A stretch of 64,000 bases of DNA from Tetragonia tetragonoides (taxonomy: Eukaryota; Streptophyta; Magnoliopsida; Caryophyllales; Aizoaceae), in contig CM076146.1 of NCBI GenBank assembly GCA_038025085.1, positions 45,771,336-45,835,335 of the forward strand, in the 5' to 3' direction. The notes beneath the pieces were generated by a model. That model made no database searches. It was not told the DNA's origin and saw only the letters and a program-made list of their open reading frames with translations. Both the position numbers and the translations under genes were made by a program. Shown piece after piece: positions 35,460 to 45,414 of this stretch; within the stretch, counting starts at the first letter, position 1; every line of letters starts with the position of its first letter.

Positions 35460-36125
35460 AACAACATACTTCCTGAGTGTGGTATCGTTTGTGGTTGCGT
35501 CTTTAGTTAATTGCAGAGCTATAATGATAGCATATTTGTCAAAGTTCGTGTAGACTAATTAAAATTTGGTCTAGTGGTTTCAAACTTATTCCCAAGTGCT
35601 TCAAGAAAAAATATTAATGTTTTGTCCCTGACTCTTTGCTAATTTCTTCTGTTCCATTTTTCAAGTTTATGACATTTGTAAGTGATTGTAATGCAAAATG
35701 GAGGCAAATAATACTCTGTATGTGCATCCAGTGTTCTTTTTGTGCATCCAGTGTTCTTTTTGATCAACGCATCTGATTGTTGCCAAGTACTATATTGTGA
35801 TTATGATATTTAGAGAGCATTTAGGTCTTTCATATTACTAAAACTTAGAAGTTTGATGCATATTTTCTGGTATCTCTGGAAAAGTGTAGTACTCATTGCC
35901 AATTTGGAACCTGTGTTATGATTTCATGAGTGCTCACATTACGTGCTCACATTACACCTAATACTACACTATTTTAATTGTAGAGACTCTCATCTCCTCC
36001 TAAAGAAGCTAGGCAAATGCACCTTTTGTAGAAGACCCAGACAAATTCTTCTTTGAAGCCCTTCTTCATAGAAGGGGTCGATAGGCAGCGGGAACCTCAA
36101 CAACTTTTTCTAACAGAAAAAAATT
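35460..36125. other. Partial flank duplication, then non-coding DNA
   Basis: 35460-35900 matches parts of 28690-29440 (TTAGTTAATTGCAGAGCTATA, GACATTTGTAAGTGATTGTAATGCAAAA split by small indels). 35900-36125 has nothing recognisable. Confidence 0.6.
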
Positions 36126-37271
36126 AAAAAATGGACGTGAATAATCCTACATTTGGGCGGTCGTACAAGAATAATCCCACAAAAGACTTTAGCTCAGAAT
36201 AATCCCATAAATAAACGACGTTAACGTGAGTGGGTTAAATGAGAACGGAGTTAAGTCTCTGTTAAGTCCTGTTGACATGACACACACACACTCTCTCTCT
36301 CTCATCTCCCTATCATCTCTCTTCTCTCTCTAAGGCCCTTCAAGTTTCAGCCATAGAAGAAAACCAATATCCTTATTCAAAACCACCAAATTTTGGATCC
36401 CGTTATACAAAGGCCTTTCAGACATGATTTTAATGAAGTTTGGCAGCATCCCCATCCCAAAGGGACTTGCGTTGGATGTTCTAAATGTCCATTCAGAAAA
36501 GCCATGAAATGAGGTGTGATATTCATATATAGCAATAGACTTAAATAATTAATCTATGCTTAGATGATTGACCTATTTGCACAACTAGAAAGAAATTGAT
36601 ACTTCAATCAAATTCTTTTGACACACAGAGAAAGGAACAAAATCGAGCTTACTTCCGGATCATCGGAGAAAGAAAATAAATTTACAATCGATCTTCGGCT
36701 CAACGCCACAGTTTCAACAACCGTCTGGCTAGATTTCTCTCTCCTCTCTCTTTCTCTCTTCAATTTCGACACTCTAATTTATAATGTGATAACAGGCTTT
36801 GAATTTTCGATTTAAGTTTTTGATTGATGAATTTTGTTGATACATTTATAATGCATGAGGTTTAAAGTTGAACTTTGATGGTAACATTGAAGAATTCGAG
36901 GAGGTGAGTTTGGACAAACACAAAACCTAAAAAAAACTTGATTTATTAGTTCTTATTATTGATTTAATTTCATAATCGCAGCTTGATATTGGTTCGATTT
37001 GCGGATTTGGCGATCTGTTGACGGTTGCATTTTGTGTTTTGAAGGTTCATGGTTTTCTTCCATGGCTGAAATGCGTAAGAAAGACAGAGAGACAGATGAG
37101 AGAGAGAGAAATAGCGCCACGTCAACATTGAGTTAACGGAATGTTAACTCCGTCATCATTTAACCCACTTGCGTTAGCGCCGTTTCTTTGTGGGATTATT
37201 CTAGGCTAAAGTCATTTGTGGGATTATTGTTGTACGACCACCCAAATGTGGGATTATTCACGTCCATTTTT
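36126..37271. mobile_element. Non-autonomous DNA transposon with ~240-bp inverted repeats
   Basis: The left arm starts ATGGACGTGAATAATCC (36131) and the right arm ends GGATTATTCACGTCCAT (37266), extending outward by five A/T bases. The arms share several AATAATCCCA units, a GTTAAC-containing block, a CT/GA tract, and TTTCAGCCAT / ATGGCTGAAA at the inner ends. The arms are diverged. Between them (about 36370-37040) is sequence without a recognisable ORF. No clean target duplication was found, so the superfamily stays open; long arms suggest a Mutator-like element. Confidence 0.7.
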
Positions 37272-37536
37272 CCTTTCAATTTTGGTGCTATATAGAAAAA
37301 GAGAGAGATCACTTATTATGAGCAATGACCCTTATTTTACATAAAAAGTGACCCTCTAGCTAAAATAATACTTTTATCTCATTGAGATAGTTTGTCAAAT
37401 TATTACTCGATAAATTAATAACCTCTCTAAATCAATAAAATTACATAGTCCCATAATATTAATTTATAAAGATTTTACCGCATATGGAAACATATTGCTC
37501 AGATCCACCCACAGTATTACATGTACATACTAGTAA

Positions 37537-37742
37537 GGCATTGTTCTTTTCGTTGTCTCTATGTTGCATTCCGTTCCGTTCCGTTCCGTTCCAATCCGTT
37601 TCGTTCCGTTTCGCGCCGTTCCGATTTCGCATTCTGTAATTCCTTTTGTCTCATATTTTGTGTCATTATCCGCGTTGTTCTGTTCCGCACCGTCGTTCTG
37701 TAATCTGTTCTGCACCGTTCCTCACAGTCGCACACCGTCTTA
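37537..37742. mobile_element. Truncated Tourist-like MITE inside the 3' end of F-box gene 4
   Basis: GGCATTGTTCTTTTCGTTGT is close to the left terminal repeat of the MITE at 42992 (GGCCCTGTTCTTTTCG). The following CATTCCGTTCCGTTCC-type low-complexity sequence, CATTCTGTA and TTTTGTCTCA blocks also match it. The right terminal repeat is lost; the copy ends near 37742, where F-box 3' flank sequence (TAAGCTC...TAGTTTGATTA) resumes. Confidence 0.75.
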
Positions 37743-38968
37743 CTAAGCTCGCTCTCTATAGTTTGATTAGCCTTACATACATGATCATCTTTTCGATTTC
37801 CTTCTTTCTCTTGTTCCTCGCCATTGATGCTCAAGGTGACAAGAGATTCTATGTACAACTGTGCTTTTCCATGGCCAATTACATGATTCAAGTTCGGAAA
37901 CCGTATTGCGTCCCTTATATTTCCAGTAGCTAGATCACACCACCAATAGATCAGAGAGTACCCACTTTGCACTAACATCTCCTGCTTACGAGCTCCCCTC
38001 TTTGAATAGAGGCTAATTATAGGCCTCAGACTCTTGTGCTCATGATGCACATGCAACTTACCCAATTTAGACCAGGACTCTTTCAGTCCATATTGTTTCA
38101 TTATCCACAAATCTTGGACTGCCTGAAAATGCAAAACACCTCCAATATCGGCTAGGGTACTGAATTCGGGGTCGTCGTGGAAACCCAATGGCGGTTCGTC
38201 AAAGTGATGAACCCTCTCGGTATAAAGATCTAAACAAACAATTCCGCGTATAGCTGTCCAATGTAGCACATTGTTTAAGAGAGTACCACAAGAGGGATGT
38301 GATCTTGTTGACGATTTCGCCAGTCGAGCAACCAATAAGTTTCCGTACTCTTTCCACGTCTTCCTTTTCCAACTATAAATCATCATCTTGGTTCCACGGC
38401 ACTTATGATCACAAAAAATTGAAGTGACCTTACAATAACAATCTTGAACCAATTTTACAACTTTATAATCATCACCTATGGAATCATAACCGAACCCGTA
38501 CTCAATATCGTCCCACTTTAATGAGTCTTGTTCTTCGAGGACAGGTAGCTTATGAACGGTTCGAGTTGAGGGGTTGTAAAACGAAAACCCCGAACCAGCG
38601 TTGTTACGCAGGCAAACAATGCCATTGCATGACCCAACGAATATGATTCGAGAATCCGTTGGGTCAGGGAGGCGTTCGGGTTTGAGATATTCCTCGTTGG
38701 TAGAATCAACCAGGGTAGTATAAAAGGCAGTGTAACCAGTTCGGTTTTGGTCCCCGGTTTCTTCACGGACCACTGAGACAAGGAGACGAAGAGTATTGGA
38801 TTCGAGGGATCGACGAAGATGGAAGTTTATGAAGTCAGGGTTAGTGATTAGATTATACCAATCCCTAGAGACGGCTTTGAAGCGTAGGATAGGCTTAACG
38901 GGTAGCCTCGAGAGAATGTTTGCAAGTACATCCATGGGAACAAATCCTACCCTTTGGCGCTTCATCAT
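37559..38968 (-). CDS. F-box protein, FBA type, gene 4, with MITE-derived C-terminal tail
   Basis: Single exon, 469 codons, ATG at 38966-38968 (a second in-frame ATG precedes KRQR). The F-box is at about residues 12-55 (MDVLANILSRLPVKPILRFK). SCNGIVCLRNNAGSGFSFYN and YGFGYDSIGDDYKVVKLV mark the FBA domain, and LWIMKQYGLKESWSKLG lies near residue 290. It is a likely SCF substrate receptor; the target is unknown. Relative to pseudogenes 2 and 3, whose frames end at a TGG-TAA, this gene has lost that stop through a small change near 37775 and reads on through about 60 codons of MITE sequence. This gives a basic tail with repeated ERNG units and the stop at 37559-37561. The upstream region has no clear TATA box. 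Confidence 0.88.
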   Translation of the reverse strand: MMKRQRVGFVPMDVLANILSRLPVKPILRFKAVSRDWYNLITNPDFINFHLRRSLESNTLRLLVSVVREETGDQNRTGYTAFYTTLVDSTNEEYLKPERLPDPTDSRIIFVGSCNGIVCLRNNAGSGFSFYNPSTRTVHKLPVLEEQDSLKWDDIEYGFGYDSIGDDYKVVKLVQDCYCKVTSIFCDHKCRGTKMMIYSWKRKTWKEYGNLLVARLAKSSTRSHPSCGTLLNNVLHWTAIRGIVCLDLYTERVHHFDEPPLGFHDDPEFSTLADIGGVLHFQAVQDLWIMKQYGLKESWSKLGKLHVHHEHKSLRPIISLYSKRGARKQEMLVQSGYSLIYWWCDLATGNIRDAIRFPNLNHVIGHGKAQLYIESLVTLSINGEEQEKEGNRKDDHVCKANQTIESELSKTVCDCEERCRTDYRTTVRNRTTRIMTQNMRQKELQNAKSERRETERNGLERNGTERNAT

Positions 38969-39206
38969 AGTTGGAATTTGGAAATATATACGAAGAAGAA
39001 GGTGAAAAAGCTTTTTGTTTGCTTAAATATGCAAAAAATAATGACCCCATGATTTGCGTAACTATTAATCGACCCAACTTCCTTATTGAGAGTTATCCTT
39101 ATCGTCCTAGATCTCCGTTGTGGAAATGTGGATTATTGTCCGCAATCTAATTATTGTCCGCAATCCGCTTTGATTCAATTTTGACATAGACCTCCTTATT
39201 TTTAAT

Positions 39207-39834
39207 TAGGGGTGAGCAGAAAATTTGGGTACCGGAATTAGAATTGGTTTGGAATCGTAACAGGTTCAACCAGTTTCAACTCTTAAAAATAGCAACTAGT
39301 ATCAATCAATTCCAATGCCAATTTCAATTCCAGTTCTTTACTTTTAGAAACTGGAATCGGTTGGGTACTCAGTATAAGATTTTTTTCTTTGTTGGAAATA
39401 AAAAATGATGATTTTCTAGTAATATTAGTTATTTAAAAAGCTATATTTGTAATTTTAACAATTGTATTTGTAATATTAGTGATTAAATAATTGTATACAT
39501 TATATATATATTGGTTCACAATGTTAAATATTTTGATTATAATATTTGATTTTAAGTTTGTTTTATTTTTTGGAAACTAATATATATTACTGTAATATCC
39601 GAATTGTTTTTTATTATTAAAATATAAAATTATTTGATATAAAAATAAAAAAGTTTGGATTTAATATAGACTTTGGTACCCAGGAACAGTTGGGTACCCA
39701 AGAACTGGCCGGTGGATCCAATTCCAATTACTAAGAATTAGGAGCCGATGCAACCAATTTCTAATTACAATTATAAAAATTATGAATCGATGGATCATGA
39801 TGAGTAATGCAATACCCGGTTGCGCTCACCCCTA
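39207..39834. mobile_element. hAT-type MITE, 628 bp
   Basis: Ends TAGGGGTGAGC / GCTCACCCCTA, flanked by TTTTTAAT (39199-39206) and TTTTTAAC (39835-39842), an 8-bp target duplication with one difference. Inside are several TGGGTACC and GGTTC-type motifs and AT-rich DNA; no ORF. Confidence 0.88.
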
Positions 39835-39842
39835 TTTTTAAC

Positions 39843-40280
39843 GAGTAAAAATTGAATTGAATTTTTTTATTAACCTTTAATCATTTCAAACTCACTCAAA
39901 TCTATTTAATATTGCACTCATTTGAAAGTATGCTTTAAATTCCTTACAACAATGACATATTGTGATTCATTATCATCATAATTTTATCTTGGAATAAAAA
40001 TATGTTTGAGTAATAAATTCCGCATGAAGTGAACTAAACCGATGTGAGTTTAAGTAAAATTTAAGGTGAGAAGATCGAACAAAGCCATAGTCTTGGTGAA
40101 GCTTGAATCAAGTTAAATTAAGGTCAAATAAAACTAACTAAAACTTGCTCTTCCAAGGGAGTACGAGTATATTATTGTATAAATCGAACATATACTTTCA
40201 TGAAAATATACTTGTTTCATATCTATTGTAGCTCTTGCTATTATGTTCGTATGTCCCTCCACACTTTCTTTGAATTAATG
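39843..40280. other. Intergenic, no feature seen
   Basis: AT-rich sequence between a MITE and the stop of cystatin-like gene 1. Probably contains its 3' UTR and terminator; nothing specific recognised. Confidence 0.45.
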
Positions 40281-40643
40281 TTATTGGACTTGATTGAAAC
40301 GCATGAGTATCATGCGACCATCTAGCTTCACATAAACCTCGGTTTCATACTTTTTAACAGGAACAGCGTTGGCGTTGCGATCATGATCATAGGCAGAGAT
40401 TATAAGACGGTACCATATGGGCAAGAGATCAGCCTCCCAGCCACTGTTGATGGTGACGAACTGGAGGTTAGTCCCTTCCCTCTCATTGTACGTCGTTATT
40501 GCGAACTTCGCAATCTGCACCAAATTGGGTTTGTTCAGGTCTTGTACTGGAATTGGATGGTGCGGTGGTGGTTGGGCCAATGTAGCAGAGAGAAGGACAA
40601 GTAGAGAGAGACTGAAGAAGATGAGACGATGATTCACCTCCAT
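40281..40643 (-). CDS. Secreted cystatin-like protein 1 (lacks QxVxG)
   Basis: Single exon, 120 codons. An N-terminal signal peptide (about residues 1-23, LIFFSLSLLVLLSATLA) is followed by a cystatin-size domain. IAKFAITTYN corresponds to the plant LARFAV-type helix motif. Phytocystatins block papain-like proteases through a conserved Gly near the N-terminus, the QxVxG loop and a C-terminal Trp. Here the loop region reads SGWEADLLPIWYRL without QxVxG, and the C-terminal end lacks the PW pair. It is probably a secreted cystatin-fold protein with changed or lost inhibitor activity. A paralog lies at 50318-50689 and relics at 51385 and 54443. Confidence 0.82.
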   Translation of the reverse strand: MEVNHRLIFFSLSLLVLLSATLAQPPPHHPIPVQDLNKPNLVQIAKFAITTYNEREGTNLQFVTINSGWEADLLPIWYRLIISAYDHDRNANAVPVKKYETEVYVKLDGRMILMRFNQVQ

Positions 40644-40753
40644 AAGGTTGAAGAGAGACTGTTTGCTAGTTATGGGAATGAGTTGGGGAGATCGAGAGGG
40701 ATCAAATTAAGAAAGGCTGGCGCATGAAATCAAAAATGAATTTCATCTGTTGG

Positions 40754-40762
40754 GTTTTATAG
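40754..40762 (-). promoter_or_regulatory. TATA box of cystatin-like gene 1
   Basis: The minus strand reads CTATAAAACCCAACAGATG, about 110 bp upstream of the ATG. Gene 2 has the matching TTATAAAACCCAGGTG at the same distance, so the promoter was duplicated with the gene. Confidence 0.7.
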
Positions 40763-40844
40763 AGGGATAAGGAAGTAGTACTGTGGTTGTATAACTTTAC
40801 ATTTTTGATCCACTCTTATTAATGCCAATTCTGGTGTAACATTA

Positions 40845-42385
40845 TTAGGTGGATCTTCTTCACGGGTCTTTCCTCAAGGTGTCCCACGCGATATAGTGTA
40901 TAATTAACAACTTTCATATTGGAATCCTTCAAAAGCCCAAAAACGCGGATTATAATCTTTAATTTTCGGCTTCCGAGACCTGATTGAGATTTTTGCCAAA
41001 ACTTCTCCTGCGGGTCCATTGTGACCTAAGAGAACATCCGGTACCCCGGGAAAGCTGTCATAGTCTCTGAACTCCGTAGTCACCCATGATTTCGGCCTTT
41101 TGCATTTACAGTAGGTGTCATGTAAAACGGTCGTCTAAACCTAATAGGGACCCGGTAACCGAACTCGGGATCTCCCATATCCCCTAGGAATGTCTCGTGC
41201 AAAATGGTACAAAAATAACAACTTTCATTTCGTGCCCTTCTAGAAGCTCAAAAAACGTGGATTATAACTTTCAATTTTTGACTTCCCGGTGTCTGGTTGA
41301 AAACTTTGCCCCAACTTCTACTAGGGGTCCATAGTAACCTAAGAAGACCCCTGATGTCCCGGTAAGGCCATCCTGATCTCTGAACTCCGCATCAACCCAT
41401 GATTTCGGTTTTCGATCTTAATTATATAGTAGGTGTCCAGTAAAACGGCCGTCTAAACCTAAGAGGAACCCGATAAGCGAACCTGGGGACCTCCCATGTC
41501 CCTGAGAAATATCTCATGCAAAATGGTAAGAAAATAACAACTTTCATTTCAGGTCCCTCTAAAAGTTCAGAAAATGTGGATTATATCCTTCAATTTTCGT
41601 ATTCCCAGGGTCGGGTTGAAAATTTTGCCCGAACTTCTACTGGAGGTCAATTGTAACCTAAGAAGACCCGGGTGCCCTTGAAAGGCCATCCTGGTCTCTG
41701 AACTCCGCATTCACCAATGATTTTGATGTTCGGCCTTTCCCAGTAGGTGATTAGTAAAACAGTCGTCCAAACATAATATGGACCCAATAACCGACCTAGG
41801 GGAGCTCCTATGTCCCCTAGGAATGTCTCGTGCAAACTGGTACAAAAATAACAACTTTCATTTCGAGCCCCTCTGGAAGCTCAAAATATGTGGATTATGA
41901 CCTTTCTATTTTCGACTTCCCGGGGTCTAGATGAAATTTTTGCCCAAACTTTTCTCGGGGGTCCATTGTAACCTAAGAGGCCCCCCGCCGATGCCCCAAG
42001 AAGGCCATCCTGGCCGCTTAACTCCGCATTCACCGATGGCTTTGGTTTTCGATCTTTTAGACTAGGTGACCAGTAAAACGGTCGTTCAAACTTAAAATGG
42101 ACCCATTAACCGACCCAGGGAGCTCCTATGTTCCCTAGTAATGTCTCATGGAAAATGGTGCGAAAATAACAACTTTCATTCATGGTCCCTTTAGAAGCTC
42201 AAAAAATATGGACTATAACATTTAATTTTTGGCTTCCTCGTGTCTTGTGGAGATTTATTCCCAAACTTTTTCCAGGAGTCTATTGTGACCCAGATGCCCT
42301 CATTGCCCAGAAAAAACCATTCGAGACTCCGCACTCAACAATGATTTCAGTCTCCGGGCCCTTAGAGGGGTGCCGAGTATCAGTT
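40845..42385. repeat. Satellite array 2, ~312-319-bp monomer, about 5 copies
   Basis: The (C/T)G(T/C)GGATTAT anchor occurs at about 40944, 41256, 41575, 41889 and 42207. Monomers share blocks with arrays 1 and 3 (AAGCTCAAAA, TTTTGCCC AAAC, GTAAAACGG, TGTCTCGTGCAAAATGGT) but have diverged as a subfamily, for example GTCCATTGTAACCTAAGA where arrays 1 and 3 have GTCTATCATGACCCTAGA. It begins about 90 bp upstream of the promoter of cystatin-like gene 1. Confidence 0.9.
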
Positions 42386-42402
42386 GAAGTTCCCAATATT
42401 TT

Positions 42403-42434
42403 GGTGGGGGTGGGGGTGGGGGCGGGGGCGGGGG
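42403..42434 (+). other. G-quadruplex-prone G-run
   Basis: Five runs of five G separated by single T or C bases (GGTGGGGGTGGGGGTGGGGG then CGGGGGCGGGGG). It meets the usual G4 pattern and lies between satellite array 2 and the hAT element. Confidence 0.85.
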
Positions 42435-42464
42435 AGCAAGGGTACAACTCGTATGCCCTACATG

Positions 42465-43614
42465 CAGCGCCATTCTAAACATTTTAGGGGCCTAGGGCGA
42501 AATAAAAATGAGGGCCCTTACGCCAAAAAAAATAGGAAAAACAGTTGCGTTTGGTTTTCAACCCGGGTTGCAACTACAAGAAATTTTTAAAAAGTTTAGA
42601 AAACATCTCATAAATACACCCACAAGCACACACGAAAGAAAAAAAAAAAATCAATTGGCTCACATGTAAAGATAGGTATTGTTGGTATTAATATCGGAAT
42701 CAAAGTGGTATGCAATATAAATTATATGCGTAAAAATGTTGTTTTATTAGAATAACAATTTACTAGCAAGTTATTCGACCTCAAAGCCCGCTTCCTACAA
42801 AATTTACATAATTTCCTATATATTTATTCTTTCTTTCACAATTTTTTCCTAGTTAAAATACATTTTGGACGATTCCGAATATTAATTACTATTTACGGTC
42901 GATAAAAAAAACTACTCGTATTTCATACTAAAATAAATTAAAGTTAGTATACTTGGTATAAGTGTATGTTGAAGGATTCGACTTCAATTTAGGCCCTGTT
43001 CTTTTCGTCGATTCCATGCTGCATTCCGTTCCGTTCCAATCCGTTCCGTTTCGCATTCTGTACTTCATTTTGTCTCACATTTTTTTAAATTTTCCGCGCC
43101 GCGCCGTTCCGTTCCTTTCCTCACCGTCCCGCACCATTCCGTTGAAGAGAACAGGGCCTTAGTGTGTATATAATACATATGTTTACCCCTTTTTTTCTAA
43201 TTTATAAAATAACTAAAAAGAGTTGGAGTGTCAAATGAATTTTTTTAAAAGACTTAAAAATGAGAACCATGAAAACTGAAAGCATTAAGGGGGAAGTGCA
43301 GGGATAGAAATGAAAAGCTTGAAAAAGAAGGAAAGAAAAAAAAAACAAATACCATAAGAAAGATCAGTTCACGATAAGGAACTGAATAAGGCGTGAAAAC
43401 TTAAATAAAATGAGGCCTATTGAGCCTTGATCTCAGGTCTAGTCAAGGTTTGACACACTAATCTTCCCACATTCAACCAGTGAACTAGAGTAATTTTTAT
43501 GTTAAGATATCGTACCAACTTATTTATATTATGTTTCCTTTTGCATCATTAGGCCCCCACAGCTACTGGGCCCTAGGCGGTCGCCCTCGTGGCCTATGCC
43601 TAGAGACGGGCCTG
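42465..43614. mobile_element. hAT-like non-autonomous element, 1150 bp
   Basis: A perfect 8-bp target duplication CCTACATG flanks it (42457-42464 and 43615-43622). The ends are weak inverted repeats: CAGCGCCATTCTAAAC and, from the right, CAGGCCCGTCTCTAGGC. Both subterminal regions have GGGCCTAGGGCG / GGGCCCTAGGCGG blocks. No ORF. It contains a nested Tourist MITE (42992-43158). Confidence 0.75.
42992..43158. mobile_element. Tourist-like MITE, 167 bp (nested)
   Basis: Terminal inverted repeats GGCCCTGTTCTTTTC / GAAGAGAACAGGGCC with 3-bp target duplication TTA (42989-42991, 43159-43161), as expected of PIF/Harbinger MITEs. The inside is rich in TTCCGTTCCG units. A truncated relative lies in the 3' end of F-box gene 4. 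Confidence 0.9.
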
Positions 43615-43789
43615 CCTACATGCGTCACTTCTTTGACACACACTCTCTCTCGTTTATACTGTTATAGTTCTATCTTTTATCCTCATCAAATTCAAATTTC
43701 TATAGATATCCATGGTCAATATTGGTTTAGAAAAGTAATTTGATAATTTAGGAGCATAGTTTTATGAAAAGTAATGTTTAACAAGTAGC

Positions 43790-44012
43790 GCAATTTGGTT
43801 AAAACCACCTAATATGTTTCAAAATTTGTCCAGTACCCCCTGAAACGTTACTATTTGGCGAGTACCACCTTAAATGTTTATTCCGCCGTGGAAGTCACAC
43901 CTTAATTGATTTTCCGGGCAAATCCAATTTTTTTCTGACCATTTTACCCTCCCACGTGTGAGTCACGTGACAACTTACATTCAATTTTTTTTTTTTTTTT
44001 TTTTTTTACTGA
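43790..44012. repeat. MULE left terminal inverted repeat
   Basis: Runs from GCAATTTGG to the long T-run and ACTGAAT. Contains GGCGAGTACCACC, CCGCCGTGGAAGTCACAC, and CACGTGTGAGTCACGTGAC, which holds two CACGTG-type cores. In MuDR the ends act as promoters and transposase-binding sites (family knowledge). Confidence 0.9.
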
Positions 44013-44284
44013 ATGTTTATTTATTGAATTCTCCTCTTTTATTTTCCTCTGTTTCTCTCTCTTCTCTTTCTCTCTTTCCTTTCTTCCTCGCCATTCTCTC
44101 ATCTGCCATTACTGAACAGCATCTCCAAACACCATCTCCAAGTGCCTCTCCAACAATTTTCAGGTAAATAAACTTCTCCTTTTTTGTTTTCTTCTTCTCC
44201 TCTTGTATTTTCCTCGGTTTCTCTCTCTTCTCTTTTTCTCCCCCAAATTTTCACCGGTTTTAAAAATGTTTGATTTTTAAGGTG

Positions 44285-44725
44285 ATGTCAAGCTCTAATT
44301 CAACCCATTCTTCATGGCCTCCAACTTGTAAATGCAAGAAAAGGGCCTCACTTGTCAAATCGAAGACAAAGAAGAACCCAGGGAGACGTTTTTTTGGATG
44401 TGGAGATTATGATCCTTTAACCCAAACTCGAAAATGTGATTTTTTCATATGGTATGACCAGGAAATGACAGAATGGCAGAGGTTATTCTCAATTGAACTG
44501 ATGGATGAGAACAAAAATTTGCAAAGTGAGGTGGGACGGTTGATTGCTGAAAATGGTGTCCAACTAATGGAGATTCAGAAATTGCTTGCCAAGGGTATTG
44601 AGAGGTCAAGTGAGCTGAAGAAACTGAAGATTAAAATGAAGAACATGGGTCATATTTTGTCCACCCTTTGGGTGGTACTGATTGGAGTTGTGATGTTAAT
44701 GTTTGTGTTGGTTTGCAAAATGTAG
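44285..44725 (+). CDS. MULE accessory protein: GRF-type zinc finger, coiled coil, C-terminal membrane segment
   Basis: 146 codons from ATG 44285 (MSSSNSTHSS). The start follows a likely 5'-UTR intron (donor CAG|GTAAATA at about 44163; acceptor TTTTTAAG just before GTGATG). Residues about 13-58 form a GRF zinc finger (CKCKKRASLVKS, NPGRRFFGC, CDFFIWYD with four Cys and the GRxFFxC core). A predicted coiled coil with Leu/Ile heptads follows (about 66-120), then a hydrophobic helix (TLWVVLIGVVMLMFVLVC) at the extreme C-terminus. GRF fingers bind nucleic acids in other proteins. The gene occupies the mudrB position but has no similarity to it that I can see. A role in transposition is inference. 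Confidence 0.75.
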   Translation: MSSSNSTHSSWPPTCKCKKRASLVKSKTKKNPGRRFFGCGDYDPLTQTRKCDFFIWYDQEMTEWQRLFSIELMDENKNLQSEVGRLIAENGVQLMEIQKLLAKGIERSSELKKLKIKMKNMGHILSTLWVVLIGVVMLMFVLVCKM

Positions 44726-45362
44726 GTGGTAGTTTGTGTAAATAAACTTAGGGTGTTGTGTTTTGTGGGCTTAGTCATGAGTGTTGTACTAATGCAATTG
44801 TATAAGCAACCTTTTGTGGGTTTATGGTAGTAATGTATGGGAATTATGCGTAGCTTGCTGCTGTATTATGCGTAGCTTGCTGCTGTATTATGCGTAGCTT
44901 CAATTTCCCAGTTCAATGTCCATGTTATAAGCCAAGGATTGAAGGCCAATGATTTTGAAGATGATACTTCAACATTTCTTGTTTTGCCCATTGTTTAAAT
45001 GTTTGATTATACTTCAACATTTCTTGTTTTGCCACTGTTTAAATGTTTTTTGCTTTCATCAGTTGAAGGCCAAGGATTGAAGGCCAAGGATTTTGAAGAT
45101 CATTTCGTGTTCTTTTTTCCCGTCAAAATTTTTATTATTTGCGCAAGTAATGTATGGTAATGAAGATAAGCATAGGAATTCTGTAAATACTTGCCAATTG
45201 TTGAATTTCATTTAGTTCTCAAAATTTTCATACAATTGCACTGACATCAGGCGCAATACCAGACTTTGAACATGTTCAAAATACGAAACACCACTAAGTT
45301 CAAATACCATACAAACACTTGTAAATCCTCAAAACACCAAATACCATAGTTCTGTAAGTCAT
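44726..45362. other. Region between the two convergent MULE genes
   Basis: 3' UTR-type sequence. A 24-bp direct repeat, ATTATGCGTAGCTTGCTGCTGT-like, is present 2.5 times near 44845-44900. Two copies of a block with CTTCAACATTTCTTGTTTTG are at about 44970 and 45009. These are internal tandem duplications with no coding content. Confidence 0.6.
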
Positions 45363-45414
45363 CTAATACAACAGGCTTCTTTGTACTAAATCAAAATACA
45401 ACAGGCTTAAGCAA

